A stretch of DNA of 64,000 nucleotides. Source: Artemisia argyi (Eukaryota > Streptophyta > Magnoliopsida > Asterales > Asteraceae). Where the stretch lies: contig CM060708.1 of assembly GCA_030686995.1 (NCBI GenBank), forward strand, positions 187,546,749-187,610,748, written 5' to 3'. A program made the position numbers and the translations under genes. The notes beneath the pieces were generated by a model that saw nothing but the letters and a program-made list of their open reading frames with translations, had not been told where the DNA came from and did no database searches. Below, in pieces: positions 1 through 12,093 of the stretch (positions are counted from its first letter, which is position 1; every line of letters starts with the position of its first letter).

Positions 1-52
1 TAAATCTCATAGTTTGATAAGAATTAAGTCCAGATAAAGCATTCAATGAAAT

Positions 53-1066
53 TTATGGGCATTGTTCAATGAATTCATATTCCTGACCATCATTTACTTC
101 CTCCTCTTCTTGATTCACACCCTCTTCTTCAAAATTTTCCTTATGGTCATCATTATCTATCACAACTTCTAAACAATGCAATTGACCACTACATTTATGT
201 CCAGGTGTATACCTTTGGTCATAGTAAAAACATTGGTTCTTGGCTCTTTTTTCCTCTAATTCTTTCTGGGTCAATCTATAAGGCCTATTAACACCATTTC
301 TTGGCACAAATTGGTTACCCCCATTATTAGCAGTCTTTTGAGGCACAGTAGCAGTTCTATTCACAAAATTGTTTTGAGGCACAAATTTAGGAGTGGGTAA
401 CAGAGAATTATACCTTGGTTTCAATGCAGCATTTGTGGCTTCTTGCATTTTGGCCATGGCAAACACCTCATGCAAAGTTTTCAATCCAAACATCCTGATA
501 GGCATCCCAATTTCTTTCTTTAACCCACCAATGAACAAAATCACTTCATACACTTCATTCAATTCTACCCTGCTCAACAATGACTCAAACTCTTCTTGGT
601 AATGTTGTACTGACCCATCTTGTTTCAAAATTTTTAAGTCCACAATTGGATCATCATACAATGCTCCAAATCTTTTTATTACCTCCTCTTCATACATTTC
701 CCATGGTGTTTCCTCCCCAAATCTTTTAACATAACTCTTGTGCCAAACAAGAGCCTTGTCATACAAATGCATGGAAGCTAATTCAACCTTCTTATCATCC
801 ATTACACCATCAATCTTGAAAAATTGTTTTCATCTATAAACCCAACCTTTCACGTCATCACCATTGAATCTTGGAAACTCAACTTTGGACAACCTTCCAT
901 ATTGACCCCCATTTGCTTGAGGACCTCTGCTATTGCTTGTTCCCTCACCATTTTTCAATCTTGTGATTTCTGCCATCATAGTGCTCATGGTTGTTTGCAT
1001 TTTTTGCATTGTTTCTTGTAAAGATTCAAGAGTTGCACCTTGTGCTTCAGATCTTGTATTCACCAT
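53..1066 (-). pseudogene. gag of element A, broken by stops
   Basis: Retrotransposon capsid/nucleocapsid protein. The likely start is the Met of MVNTRSEAQG at 1066. An in-frame TGA at 830-832 splits the frame into an N-terminal piece and a 249-aa piece (53-802) in the same frame. The second piece holds the capsid-like helical region (LKQDGSVQHYQEEFESLLSR) and a zinc knuckle CFYYDQRYTPGHKC. The second zinc-binding Cys of that knuckle is Tyr here, where CX2C is usual. A TAA at 53-55 ends the piece, but the same frame stays open to base 1, as expected of a gag-pol polyprotein. The Cys-to-Tyr change and a Gln-to-stop would both be C-to-T type transitions, as expected of decay at methylated cytosines. 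Confidence 0.85.
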
Positions 1067-1370
1067 TGTATTGGTATCACTATTGCACATCAACACAAGG
1101 AATAGTGACTACCAACCTGTTCTTGATTACCCAAACCAACTGCTGCTCATCAGCTTGTTCAAAATCAGAAAATTCAACGAGAATATCGGCTGATCTTGTG
1201 ACGGTACAGTTGTTTGGCACTAATCTATTGCAATAAGAACAGGGGAATTAGTGCTGACTAATTCCTTGATCGAAAAATCTCTGTTTTGACCGGAATGTTG
1301 ACCGGAGAAGATAACCGAACAATCAAGATTGTCAGTGTAACAATCTTGATGAAAATGGATTGCCAGGAAA

Positions 1371-1385
1371 GGGCTCTGGATACCA
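1371..1385 (-). other. Primer-binding site of element A (tRNA-iMet type, mutated)
   Basis: The minus strand reads TGGTATCCAGAGCCC two bases inside the LTR edge. It matches the plant tRNA-iMet primer site TGGTATCAGAGC apart from one extra C, a likely post-insertion mutation. Confidence 0.7.
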
Positions 1386-1387
1386 AT

Positions 1388-1690
1388 TGATAGACTCAAC
1401 TTAGATTTCACTTAAGAAATGGTAAGATTGATTATCAATGGAGATTAAAACTAGAAATCCAAATGAAGAAGAATTGGAAATGGTAGTTATTAATCTAAAA
1501 GTTGTTACAGTTGAAAAAGAACAAGAGAGAAGTCTTTGATTACAAAAGAGCTACTGAAAATGATTACAAGTTCCCTACTTTATACACAAAGAACTTGATA
1601 ACTAACTTTGGCACTAAAATCAGTTAAACTCATAAGAAGATGACACGTGTCCTCTTTAAACTCCACAATTTTGGCGCGTATCATTCACAT
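1388..1690 (-). repeat. 5' LTR of element A (outer edge uncertain)
   Basis: The inner edge is set by the primer site: the plus strand starts TGATAGACTC at 1388. The outer edge is a guess at the CA ending near 1690 (CGTATCATTCACA). The partner LTR is outside the window, so the edge cannot be confirmed by alignment. Confidence 0.5.
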
Positions 1691-2259
1691 TGCTTTGTAA
1701 GTATTCTTTAGACTTTTGTTGCTGAGGATAAGTTATGGCTTGCTAGTCTTGGATGATTAACTTTTAACTACAATGATTGTGGTTTTGATATTTCTACCTA
1801 AGTATCTAATTTAGGAGCGTTTGATATTCTAAACCACCATTCTTATGCTTTGCTGTATAAAAACCAATTCTCTGGAAAGGGAAAACACTACACTGTAAAA
1901 TATAATCTAATAGGATGTTTGCACATAGTTTAAGATTGTACTTTTTTTGTGTAAATAATAGTATCATATGTACTAAACAGGATAGGCCACATCAATCACT
2001 AACACACCCAACATCAAGGCAATAGTATATAGCTAAAGTGAAAACAACCAACCTGTTTCAACTGTTGATGTAGATCTTGAGTTAAAATTTTTAAACCCGG
2101 TGATATAATTCAGAGTAATACTTGAGTTCATATAATTTCTCATCCAACCCTTGAAGCAGATTCGGGTTGATTTCATATAGTAAAAAAGAAAGGACTTGTT
2201 TTGGAAGATATGGCACTAAAAGTCATAGATGTCGTCTTTTTTATCGAGTCATTGAACAT
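1691..2259. other. Unassigned flank between elements A and B
   Basis: AT-rich sequence of about 570 bases with no convincing ORF, RNA gene or repeat end. It is probably the older DNA into which element B inserted. Nothing further recognised. Confidence 0.5.
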
Positions 2260-2264
2260 AGCGT

Positions 2265-3707
2265 TGATGAGGCGAAAAGTGAACCGCTTTTAAGGGGTCA
2301 TTTAAGCCCAAACTCGAGATTATTTGATCAATTATTGCCCTAAATCGTTCCTTTTGTCATTTTAGATACTTTTGGAGAGAAATCTGGAAAAGGAAGCATT
2401 TTGAACGTTTTTTGAGCATAAAAGTGAAGAAAACGGCAAAGTCTCAATTTTCCTTGCTGGGAACAGTACCTGACGACGTCAAGGCTCTCCACATGACGGC
2501 GTCAAGAGTTACAAAAGAGGCGGATGTGTAAAATACACGTGACGATCCAGAGAGCTTTTAAGCATAGGAGATGGCGGCGTCACCTAAGGCCGTCAGGGTC
2601 CAAACATTAGTGACGGCCCAGAGCATTTTTACACATGACTGCGTCACAAGTAGATATAGGCAATACGATTTTATTATGGCGGCGAATTGACGGCGTCACA
2701 ATCCAATACATGACACCGTCACGCTATGTAATCTATATATAGTTTTCCAAATTTCATTCATTAGTGTGCAACTTTGAGGGAATAAACCCTAGTCCGAATT
2801 TTATCAGCTTTTCAAGGGTTTCAAGCCCTTGAATCTTTTATGTTAAATTAAAGATAAGTATTCCTTCAAATCATTCAATGTGTCTATGTGTTGTTTGATT
2901 ATATCTTACGCTTGTCTTCTATTTAACATGCTAGGCTAGATTTCTTTTGTGTTTGCTTAGATGTAGTGAAACCTAGATGTTAATTATGGGTTGATTGTTT
3001 GTTTATAATTGTTACGGATGATTGTATTCGATGTTAGGCTTAAGAAAACTGGCAGACTTCCATTGGTAACTTGCTTGAACGTCTTAAGAATCATGATCGG
3101 AGGTGTACTACGATTTTTGGTTGTATTTAATGCGTAGGAGAATTCTAATGATCCCATGTTAGGAGCTTCTAACGGCTCGACATAGGAGTGAAGTAGGATC
3201 CTATAGAGTTAGGGAATATTGTACACGGCCCTACGCCTAGTATTAAGGAATATGACCCGTCATCCATGAAATTGTAACAAGCTATCAACCTATAAAAGAT
3301 ATCTAGGGAGTAATGAAACCTAAGTAAACACAACACTCCTCATTATTGTTTCCACCACACTAGTATAATTAGCTTTATTTTCATTTCTGTTATTTTATTT
3401 TGATTGCAACTTAGTTTATTGGGTTAGTTGGCTAGCAACTAATTCCGCCCACTCTTCCAAAACCCGAGATTTTAATTGCTTTCCATAAAATATAAAAATA
3501 CAAAAAGAATCATCCCTCACCTCTAGACCTAGTTTAGTAGGCTTTCTAATCCTAACGACACTATTCTTGAGTTGAACGATCAATCCCCCGGTACTTGTCA
3601 TTATACTATACTACAACGATCAGGTACACTGCCTGGTGGAGTTTGTAAGCTTCTCGAGATCCCTTGAGAGGTAAAACCTGTTGCGAGGGTGCGATCCCCA
3701 CGTAGCA
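2265..3707 (+). repeat. 5' LTR of element B
   Basis: Starts TGATGAGGCG and ends CACGTAGCA, 1443 bp. It contains degenerate copies of the TGACG-CGTCA palindrome found in elements C, D and J, from about 2470 to 2730, followed by a TATATATAG TATA box near 2740. Its U5 holds a 15-base block at 3605-3619 complementary to the 5' end of plant tRNA-Asp. Confidence 0.9.
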
Positions 3708-3713
3708 AGTTTT

Positions 3714-3732
3714 TGGTGCCGCAGCTCGGGGA
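3714..3732 (+). other. Primer-binding site of element B (variant)
   Basis: TGGTGCCGCAGCTCGGGGA lies six bases after the LTR. It resembles the tRNA-Asp site of elements C and D (TGGCGCCGTTGCCGGGGA) but differs in the middle in a way shared with element J, so it may be a mutated site or one for another tRNA. Confidence 0.6.
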
Positions 3733-3891
3733 ATAGTTATTGCTTAGGTTGGAATTTATTTGATTAGGTCTACTCATTAGATTCCTATCGAGTGAGATTT
3801 TATTTTTCTTTTTATTAGCTTTCTCATAGTCTATCTTTTCTTTGTGTCTTTGTTCGTAAAAACCTTTCCATTGACTCTTCCGTTCACCATT

Positions 3892-5002
3892 ATGGAGAAC
3901 GTGAATCCACCAAGTCTGACACTAGAGTTTTACCAGAAAAAATATAATTACACCAGTTTAGATATACCAAGATGGAGGAATGAAACGAGGAGGAGAAGAT
4001 CTTATATTGATTTTATTGAGTTCCTTGAGAAAAGAGGCCAAGTGCATAAGACGTTTAAAGAATTCACCTTAGGAGCTCCATCAACCCCTCAAAATGCCTC
4101 GCTTAGTGAAAACCTATGCACCATATGAGCCTTCACCTAGGATAGTTTCGTATGAGCCACCTAGCTGCATGTCATGGTTAGGCACTACCATAATACAAGA
4201 TGAACACATAGGTAACCTTGATGTGATGGAGGATTTAGCCGAACATGATCACATTGATAAAAAAGATGAACACATAGGTAACCTTGATGTGATGGAGGAT
4301 TTAGCCGAACATGATCACATTGATAAAAAAGACCTAGGTTTTATGATCGATGATGATGAATCTCAAGAAACACATGATGAATCTTTTGGGCAATTTGAAT
4401 ATAGCAGTCAGAATATTGAGGATGATCCTTATGATTCGGATATTGAAGTTGAGATGCCTAGAGAAGCACTTGAGATACTTGGTACAATGTTAGGGTTAGA
4501 TTATAATAAAACACATGTTGAGGATATAGGTGATCTTGACACAAGGAATGATGAAGTAGACCATCTAAGCCCACCAAGTACCCCACAAGTCCTACCATCA
4601 TTTGAGGCATACACACCGCCCGTGACTTACTCGGAAGAAGTAGAAGAGACTTTAGGAATCCCAATAGAGGTAGAACCCTTGGACCAAGCACCACTAGAGG
4701 ATATAGGTTTGAATACTTGTAGTGATAACCTTACCCTTAGTTTTAGGGAATTTCCTAGTGTTGATGAGCCGGAACCTCAATCTTTACACAACTTACCATC
4801 CTTAGATTTACATCTAGGAGACAAAAGAGGAAACACCCCACCCATCAACCAATATTATCAGGGTAGTTTTAGGATGAAGGAAGCCAGTCACTCACCCCCT
4901 TCACCTCACATGGCATATTTCCACCCTAAGGGTGTGTATCGCTACTTCCACCCGCACTTAACCCTAAGTGTAGGGAAAACCTCCCCTATTTCCGTTAAAT
5001 AA
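3892..5002 (+). pseudogene. Acidic ORF of element B, function unknown
   Basis: Not recognised. An ATG at 3892 (MENVNPPSLTLEF) opens a frame that runs to about 4126. The likely continuation lies in another frame (MPRLVKTYAPYEPSP at 4094 to the TAA at 5002), so a frameshift or programmed shift sits near 4094-4126. The protein is rich in Asp, Glu, Pro and Ser. It has no zinc knuckle, DSG protease motif or RT motif. It contains an exact in-frame 22-residue duplication starting DEHIGNLDVMEDL. It sits where gag-pro sits in the related elements C and D. It could be a captured host fragment or a heavily diverged element gene; I cannot decide. Confidence 0.5.
4198..4329 (+). repeat. 66-bp direct tandem duplication (two exact copies) in the element B ORF
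   Basis: Two identical 66-base units (4198-4263, 4264-4329), each coding 22 residues in frame. Exact identity and a unit length divisible by three suggest a recent duplication. Confidence 0.9.
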
Positions 5003-7443
5003 GGGTAGAGTCAGGCTCGTGACTCGAACAAAAACAAGCGCTTATTGGGAGGCAACCCAAGCTTCATTTGTTTGATTGTTTGTTTATTTGATTTTATTTG
5101 TTTCTGTATGCGTGTTTTATTTTTATTGTCTGTGGATCATATTTCAAAGTAAATTGTGAAAATGCTTTATTTTGTTTTTAACTTCGTCTTAACTACATAT
5201 AAAGGTATTTTGCAAAAGATAAGTGTAAGGGAAATCTTAATCTGTTTATAAGAATGGAATTAAGCATGAACCACAACAATATTAAATGAACATGTGTAAT
5301 AGTAATTGTTTGAGTCAAATGCTTGTATCAAGTCATAATGATGTTTTGCAGGATTTTCCAGGAAGTAAGGCATAAGTTTTTCCAGAAATTTTCCGGAAAC
5401 TTAACATGAGATTTTTGCAGGAACATTCTGACGACGTCAGGAGTTATAACCTGACGGCGTCAGGTACAAAAATTCTGAAAAACTTTGCGAGTTTTGTTTA
5501 TACCGGAGTCTTAAAGTTTTTGTTGATTCTTTAGTTTTATAAACTCCAGGAAATCAGCAAACATTCATTCCACAAGCATTATATCTTAATTTGTTTTCTA
5601 GGATTTGTTAGTATATATAGATTGCCGTCGATTTTACGCGAGGTTGCCTTGTTTGTTTTCTCAGGTTTAACAGATTATATATGACAAGAAGATGATTTAT
5701 TTTTCTGGAAGGGAAGCTTTGAACGTTCATTTTCTTGGAGGAAGATCTAACCTTGTTGACACACTATCCTCACTGAACGAATCAGGAGAGTATTTGTTTT
5801 CATTCTTTTACCTATTTTACTTTTACATCCTTTAATTAAACATTGAGGACAATGTTCATCCTAAGTCTAAGGGGAGGGTAAATGATGATACCTTATGGGA
5901 TACTATTGCACTTGAGTTTGTTTGTTCGATGGTAGGTGTGTAATAAAACTAAGAGAAATACTTGTTAGTGTAATTTTAGCGCCAAATTTAAAATTTTTTA
6001 CAACATTTAGGAGTGAAACTTTAGCCTTAACAAGCGTCTCATGGATAGGAGTTGTATGACTAGCAAAAAATCGTACCATTCAGAAAAATTTTCCACCCAA
6101 ATATGTGAGGTTCGCCTTTAGATTTGATAGGAAAAACATTCATTATTAGTGCTTATGAGTGTACCGGTAGCATTTAGATTCTAGAAGTTGTGTTAGTGAT
6201 GCATCCCGAGACCGCTAGTGAGACTACATTCGTGTAGTAGGATTTACTGCATGATAAGAGGCATTAGGATCACCCTTGTGTTAAACCCGTATCATAATTA
6301 CTTGACCATTTAAGTCATATTACTTGACTAGTAAAGTCAATTATTTTTTCCCACACCTTAGCGTTGTACTCATTTTTAGTACACGAAACCCCTAGTACAT
6401 CCCTCTGAGCCTATCTTTTCATTTCTAACTTTAAGCATTTTACTTAAAGGAAGAATTTGTTACAACCCACCCAAATGTGCAACCAAATCGCCTTAGCCTT
6501 CCGTGTATGCACTCATCTTATTTGTTTAAACCCTTAGTTAATTGTCTAATTGATTACATGGTTGCTAAGTCGAGTCATATCTTGTACATATTGTTTTGGG
6601 ACGATTGGGACTCATGGGTAAAGTACTTGTGTTATGAAGTAATGGGAAGAACATTAAATTATTACCTCCATATGTGCATTAATCTTAAAAAGTACTCCAA
6701 GTGTTTTGATTATCTTAATTCGAGTCATTAGATTAGTTTATTGTAAAGTATGTATAAATTCAAGTGTAAGGGGAATGTACATCCCCTATGATGTATTTTT
6801 TTGGATGGTAGGGTAAGAGTGTATGCAAAAAAAAAAAAAAAATCTAAAAAAGTAAGAGAAAAAGAAAAAAAAGAAAAAAAGAAAAGAGAAAAAACATACG
6901 GACTACCATCCCGTTTCATTCTATGTTTGTTTTATGTTTTTTTTATTTTTGATGTACTAGCTTAAGTCGAGTCGAGTCTTTGCTTAGCAACGCCATTTTG
7001 TACATGTAATTAACCAAGATAATTAACTCGCCACAAGTAAATATTGCCTTTATCCAACAAAACCGTGTATTCCATATCCCTACACCTAACGTTATAACCC
7101 ATTAAAAGACCTCTTTGATAGTTTATCCTAGGTGCTTACGCTAAGTGGTGGAGGTTTGATCCTTTCCCAAGCCTATGGTAATCTATTTTCCTATGACATG
7201 TAGTGAGAGATGTTCTATTTCCTTATTGTGATATATACTTTATTACACCCGAGAGATGTGAGTATCTAAACACTATTCGTGAGGTGCTAGTGTATGACCT
7301 CCATGCTTGTCTTTGGTCTTTAGTGGAACGATTATTTGTTGTAATTACTTTTATATTAGTGTTAAATGACCCCTAACTTGTATTTTGATTAGAATAAAAG
7401 CGCATTTGCTTGAGGACAAGCAAATCTCAAGTGTAAGGGTATT
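5003..7443 (+). other. Non-coding 3' internal region of element B
   Basis: About 2.4 kb without a supported ORF. It is homologous in inverted orientation to 27949-30412, 34230-36863 and 46973-49445 of elements C, D and J. Recognisable pieces are two TGACG-CGTCA palindromes near 5430-5462, an A-rich tract at 6826-6890 where C and D have T or AT runs on this strand, and a purine-rich end (AAGGGTATT) beside the 3' LTR acting as polypurine tract. Confidence 0.75.
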
Positions 7444-7973
7444 TGATGAGGCGAAAAGTGAACCGCTTTTAAGGGTCATTTAAGCCCGAACTCGAGATTA
7501 TTTGATCAATTATTGCCCTAAACCGTTCCTTTTGTCTTTTTAGGTACGTTTGGAGAGAAATCTGGAAAAGGAAGCATTTTGGACGTTTTTGGAGCATAAA
7601 AGTGAAGAAAACGGAAAAATCTCAATTTTCCTTGCTAGGAACAGTACCTGACGGCGTCAAGGCTCTCCACATGACGGCGTCAAGAGTTACAAAAGAGGTG
7701 GATGTGTAAAATACACGTGACGATCCAGAGAGCTTTTAAGCATAGGAGATGGCGGCGTCACCTAAGGCCGTCAGGGTCCAAACATTAGTGACGGCCCAGA
7801 GCATTTTTACACATGACTGCGTCACAAGTAGATATAGGCAATACGATTTTATTATGGCGGCGAATTGACGGCGTCACAATCCAATACATGACACCGTCAC
7901 GCTATGTAATCTATATATAGTTTTCCAAATTTCATTCATTAGTGTGCAACTTTGAGGGAATAAACCCTAGTCC
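7444..7973 (+). repeat. 3' LTR of element B, first part
   Basis: Matches the first ~530 bases of the 5' LTR and stops abruptly at AAACCCTAGTCC, where a fragment of copia S1 begins. Confidence 0.9.
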
Positions 7974-8041
7974 TTTGACTTTATTCTTCATGCAGCAGTA
8001 CTTTGACATCCAGAAGTACTTTGAGATTTTATATCCCAACA
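7974..8041 (-). repeat. Truncated 3' LTR of S1 (68 bp remain of 544)
   Basis: Matches the last 68 bases of the 5' LTR (plus-strand view), ending CCCAACA. The rest, and about 310 bases of the host LTR B, are missing, so one deletion removed both. Confidence 0.88.
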
Positions 8042-8053
8042 ATCCTCCCCTAA
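8042..8053 (-). other. Polypurine tract of S1
   Basis: The minus strand reads TTAGGGGAGGAT directly before the LTR start TGTTGGG. This is the expected site for plus-strand priming. Confidence 0.75.
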
Positions 8054-8747
8054 CTTGAACTCTACTTGCTTGATTTCAAGTTTCTTTGTTATCTTTAATC
8101 TTCAAATCTTTAATCATTCAGAAAGATTGTTTCTTTATTCCTTTTCTTCTATCTTTCATATGTCAAAGTACTCTTCATCAGCATCATATCTTCCATGGTA
8201 TCTTCTCAGCAACTCAGCAACATTTTGGTACAAAGATCATCAAATCTTAAAAGTTTCATACTATTCTCATCACTTCCAGGTGTGTTAACTCCCGTGAGAG
8301 GTGAATCATTGAAAATTATGATTTTTAGCAAATCATCAGCTATCAACGGATTTGATATGTTTTTACCATGAGCCGTTTGCTATGGACTAGACAACTCTTG
8401 ATCACTTGGATGTATGGTAAGTTGATAACCTAGTTTTTGGTAAACTATCAACCATTAACGGATTTGATTATCACATCAAAGCCGTACCCTCATGATGAGT
8501 CAAACTCTTTCTTGTCTGTTAAACATGGTGAGTTGATTACCATTTGTTGTGCAGTATAAATACTAACACCATGTGTTTCTTTTCAAATCCTCTTTTCTTT
8601 TAAACATCAAAACATTTTATTTTTATTTTAAAGAACCTATACTGGTTTATATCAGCAAGCAGTACTTTGATAAAGTACTGTTTATTTTTGCAGTACTTTG
8701 AAAAATACTTTATTTTACAAAACAAATCATACCAGTATTATGCAATA
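8054..8747 (-). other. 3' untranslated region of S1
   Basis: No supported ORF. It contains several AGTACT-centred motifs (about 8168, 8658, 8673 and 8692) of the kind found throughout S1. Confidence 0.6.
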
Positions 8748-11565
8748 TTACTCTTCAGACTTGACCCATCTGATAAATAACTTGATAACATCCAAAGCTA
8801 CTTCAGATTCATCTTCAAGTTCCATTCCATGATCCAGCATTCTGAGCATGATTTCTCTAATCAATGGATATCTCCTCTCAACCAACATGTGAATCATAGT
8901 ACCATCTTCCATCTCTAGTGTATGAACTCCTGATGACTCAAAGAATCTCCATCTTGTTATTTCCCAATTCTCTTGATCATTCCATAGAGGATCAACACTT
9001 GTTTCTTCAGTATCCCAGATGGTAAATAAGTCTCCAAGCAAAACTAATCCCACTCCTGAAGCTTCAATCTCTGCATAGTATGTCTGCACTTGCACATATA
9101 AGTCATAAAGATCTGCCCTTGTGATACAGTGCAATAAATCCCATAACATATTGAATGGTGTGAAGCTTTCATCTTCTCTGTGGATCATAAAATAATTTCC
9201 CTTTTTTGATTCAACCACAGAAAATGAGATTATCTTGGACTTCTTTCCAGAATCTTCAATCTTCTTATTCTCAAAATCAACAACTCTAAAATAATTTCTG
9301 AGTTCATCAACTGTATCTTCATGAACTAACTTCAGCCTTTTTGACAATTGATCATCCTCAGCTAATTTCTTTCTTTTCAATCTCCTTTGCTCAGCTTGTT
9401 CCTTCCTTATATCTTCTAATTTCTTCTTTCTATCAACTTCCATAGGCACAAAGTTTTCTACTTCTCTTCTGATATCTTCTTGTACTTTATCCCACAGAGC
9501 ATTTACTTCTGGATACCTTTTCAAATGCAAATTCTTGTATCCCTTCTTTCTCAAGAACTGTATCATCCAGTTTCTTTCCTGAGCTTTGGTCATTGGCTTC
9601 TTTGTAATTGGCCTAGTGACTTCTTCTAAATACTCAGCATCATATTCAGCTTGTTGCTTTCTAGTAAGCTCTAAATCATCTGCAGTCTCTAATTCTCTAA
9701 TCTGAGCAATAGAAAATTTCTTCTTCTTCTTCTTCTTCTTAGTATCTTTCTGAAACATTATCCCTTTCCCTTTATCTTTTGGATCTAGTTTTTCTGATTC
9801 AGAAGTACTTTCATCATCCTTTTGTGCAGGCTCAGAGAGGTGTATTCCTCCTGTAGGTCTCCTTAAATTCATCATAACTTGAGCAATTGTTTCATCATCA
9901 CTAGCAGTATGTACTCTTTCTTCTTCTTACTGTATAAAAGTGGAAGGACCAGCTTCATCTTCATAATGCTTTGTAGAAGGTCCAGCTATAGAAGATCCAA
10001 TAACAGCAATATCTTGTTCAGCAGTACCTTGCACAACAGTATTTTCAACAAAAGTACTTTGAGCATTATTTCCTTCTAAATCAATTTCTTCTGTATCGCC
10101 ACTTTTTACATCCTCATGCTCAACTTCAAGATTAATTTGCTCTGTCTCACCACTTTTTCTTTCAGTACTATTTTGAGCAATATTTTCATCTTGATCATTC
10201 TTTTCTTCTAAATATTGAACCATATCATCAAATCTATCCAAATTATCATCCTGATTCCTCCCCAATTTGATAGATGATGATTTCCTATGCCTCCTCTTGG
10301 ATTTAGACTTCTTCTTTGTAGATTTTGGCTTCTGAGACTGCTTCTTTTCTTTCACATAAAGCCTAAAATTCTAAACAAGAGGCCAGACAAATTTCTTCAA
10401 TCTTCTGAACTTCTTTCTTAGCTTTTTGATTTCTGCAGCTTGAGCATTAACAGTTGGCTTCATCTTCTCCAATTCTTGAACCAAAGCAGAAGTACTCTCA
10501 GTACCAGCCATTCCCTCATCTCCTCCAGGTGTTTGAAGCCCACCTGTGGAAGTATAATAATTGGGAGTAGGTAGTTGTGTATCCTCTAAAGCAGTACCTT
10601 GAGGATCAGTACTCTGTGGAGAAGTACCTTGAGCAGAAACAGATGTATCCAAAGAAGCTTTTTCTGATGAAGTCCTTTCACCTGAAACAACATGCTGAGG
10701 GGAAACAATAGGTGGTGTGGGGGTATGTACTGAAGCAGAATGCTCAGGAGAATCAGATTGAGCATCATTATTAGAATGTGCAGAACCACTATTGTCTTCT
10801 TCATCCCTAACAGTTTGAGCTACCTCTAACATATAAGCATTAAGAGGTGTATTCCTACCTGAAAAATTAACTCCCTTATTGGACATAAAAGTGAAAACTT
10901 TAGGTGGCATCCTAATGGTAGGTACATAATCCTGAGGTTTAGGTATACCATCTAGTGGATTCTCTAAAAGCAATTGAACAAACCTAGGATACATAAGAAA
11001 AGGTTTGCCAGCCTTAATATGAGTAAGCATACCTTCAAGGATCATATATGAGAAATTGAAAGGCTGATTGGTAATAAGACCAACAAAAGCAGAAGCTATG
11101 GAATGACTAAACTGATCCCAAGCAGTACTCTTTGGACTCAAACAATGTAGCAAAACATGAATAAGAAATTTCCAATGAGGACTAACCATAGCCTTCTGAA
11201 AAGTAAGCTTAGTCAAAGAACCTTCATACCCAATATCTCTGAGTGTATTCCAAACTTCTTGTTTCCCAAACAGAGCCTCCTTCATCATCAAATAACAAAG
11301 CCTCCCTGATTGAAGCTTCTGTAACACGTATAGCTCTCCCAGCAACTGTAGCAGTAATGATATCCTCTCCATCTTCAACCTGTGACGTGGCTGTATCCCA
11401 AAAAGCTTGAATCCAGGGTCCAATAATCTCGGGGTTGACAAGGATGGAGTAACAGATGTTGGTACCAGTGAGAAAATCAATAATACCATTAAAATCAAGG
11501 TTTTCTTGGGTTTTCTCAAGGTTTGCGATCATGTTGTGTTTGGTGTTGGTACGTCGATTAGCCAT
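8748..11565 (-). pseudogene. Extra ORF of S1 downstream of RNase H (about 940 codons, broken)
   Basis: One long frame is interrupted by a frameshift near 11275, a TAG at 10371-10373 and a stop at 9927-9929; beyond the frameshift all pieces are in one frame. The N-terminal ~330 residues are globular (MANRRTNTKHNMIANLEKTQ; FLMYPRFVQLLLENPLDGIP). A low-complexity middle with Q-S/G-T repeats follows, then a Lys-rich stretch and a charged C-terminal ~375-residue part (to WVKSEE). Similar proteins in Asteraceae genomes are, as I recall, auto-labelled synaptobrevin/longin-like; I see no independent support for that function. A TATA-like box 96 bases upstream suggests its own transcript. No membrane segment or env-like signal is obvious. 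Role unknown. Confidence 0.75.
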
Positions 11566-12093
11566 GATGATTAGGGTTAGAGTGAGAAAAGTGATGATCG
11601 ATGCAAAGTAGGTATGAGTTAATAAAGGTGAATAAGGTGAATAAAAGGAAAAGATATGAGGTTTATATAAGGATAAGATTACAAAAAATCAGGGTTAATT
11701 AATGATTTTACCGTTATTTTTGGAAGTAAATATCCCATATCTTTCGAAAGGTTGTTAGCCGCAAATCTGACCGTTGGAACAGTATCTGACACGTCAGCGA
11801 ACCCTTTTAATAGCACCAAGCAGTACTTTCCATCGAATATGGAGCAGTACTTTCCGTTATAAGCTCACACAGTATATTGACCAAAGTACTTTCCCACTAA
11901 AAATCTTGAATGTTGACCATTTGACCAAAATATCTTTGAAAGTCAACCCTTATTAATGACCAGCTCCCCAAATTAATCCCAAAGCTACCAAGGTAAGTGA
12001 ACTTCAATACACTTCATTAAATGCCCATTTACCTTTACCTTCATCAACAACTTGCAAACACCATATTTTCTCTTAACAAAAACAAGTAAGCAC
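11566..12093. promoter_or_regulatory. Two-way promoter-like region inside S1
   Basis: It separates the minus-strand extra ORF (start 11565) from the plus-strand antisense ORF (start 12094). On the minus strand TTATATAAAC (11661-11670) is a good TATA box about 96 bases before the extra ORF start. Four W-box cores (TTGAC) lie at 11877-11882, 11913-11918, 11921-11926 and, inverted, 11942-11948. An ACACGTCA motif lies near 11790. W-boxes bind WRKY factors in plants. Promoter activity itself is inferred. Confidence 0.55.

Larger units (their letters stand above)
1..1690 (-). mobile_element. Element A: 5' end of a Ty3/gypsy LTR retrotransposon, cut by window edge
   Basis: Read on the minus strand, the order is LTR (right), primer-binding site, gag, then the left edge of the window; pol should lie beyond base 1. 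The gag fold, the zinc knuckle and a tRNA-iMet-like primer site support a plant Ty3/gypsy element, probably a chromovirus, though the lineage is not certain. The coding frame has at least two internal stops, so this copy is dead. Only one LTR is in view, so no target duplication can be checked. Confidence 0.85.

Noticed and set aside
1220..1411. 63-aa minus ORF upstream of gag A
   Set aside because: Crosses the LTR-primer-site junction; leader sequence.
3690..3705. Pol III B-box (GGTGCGATCCCC) near the LTR end of B
   Set aside because: Differs from the GGTTCGANNCC consensus at a key T and is on the opposite strand to the D-arm-like block, so no coherent tRNA-like promoter.
6477..6731. 84-aa plus ORF in B
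   Set aside because: Lies in the non-coding 3' region and is not kept in C and D.
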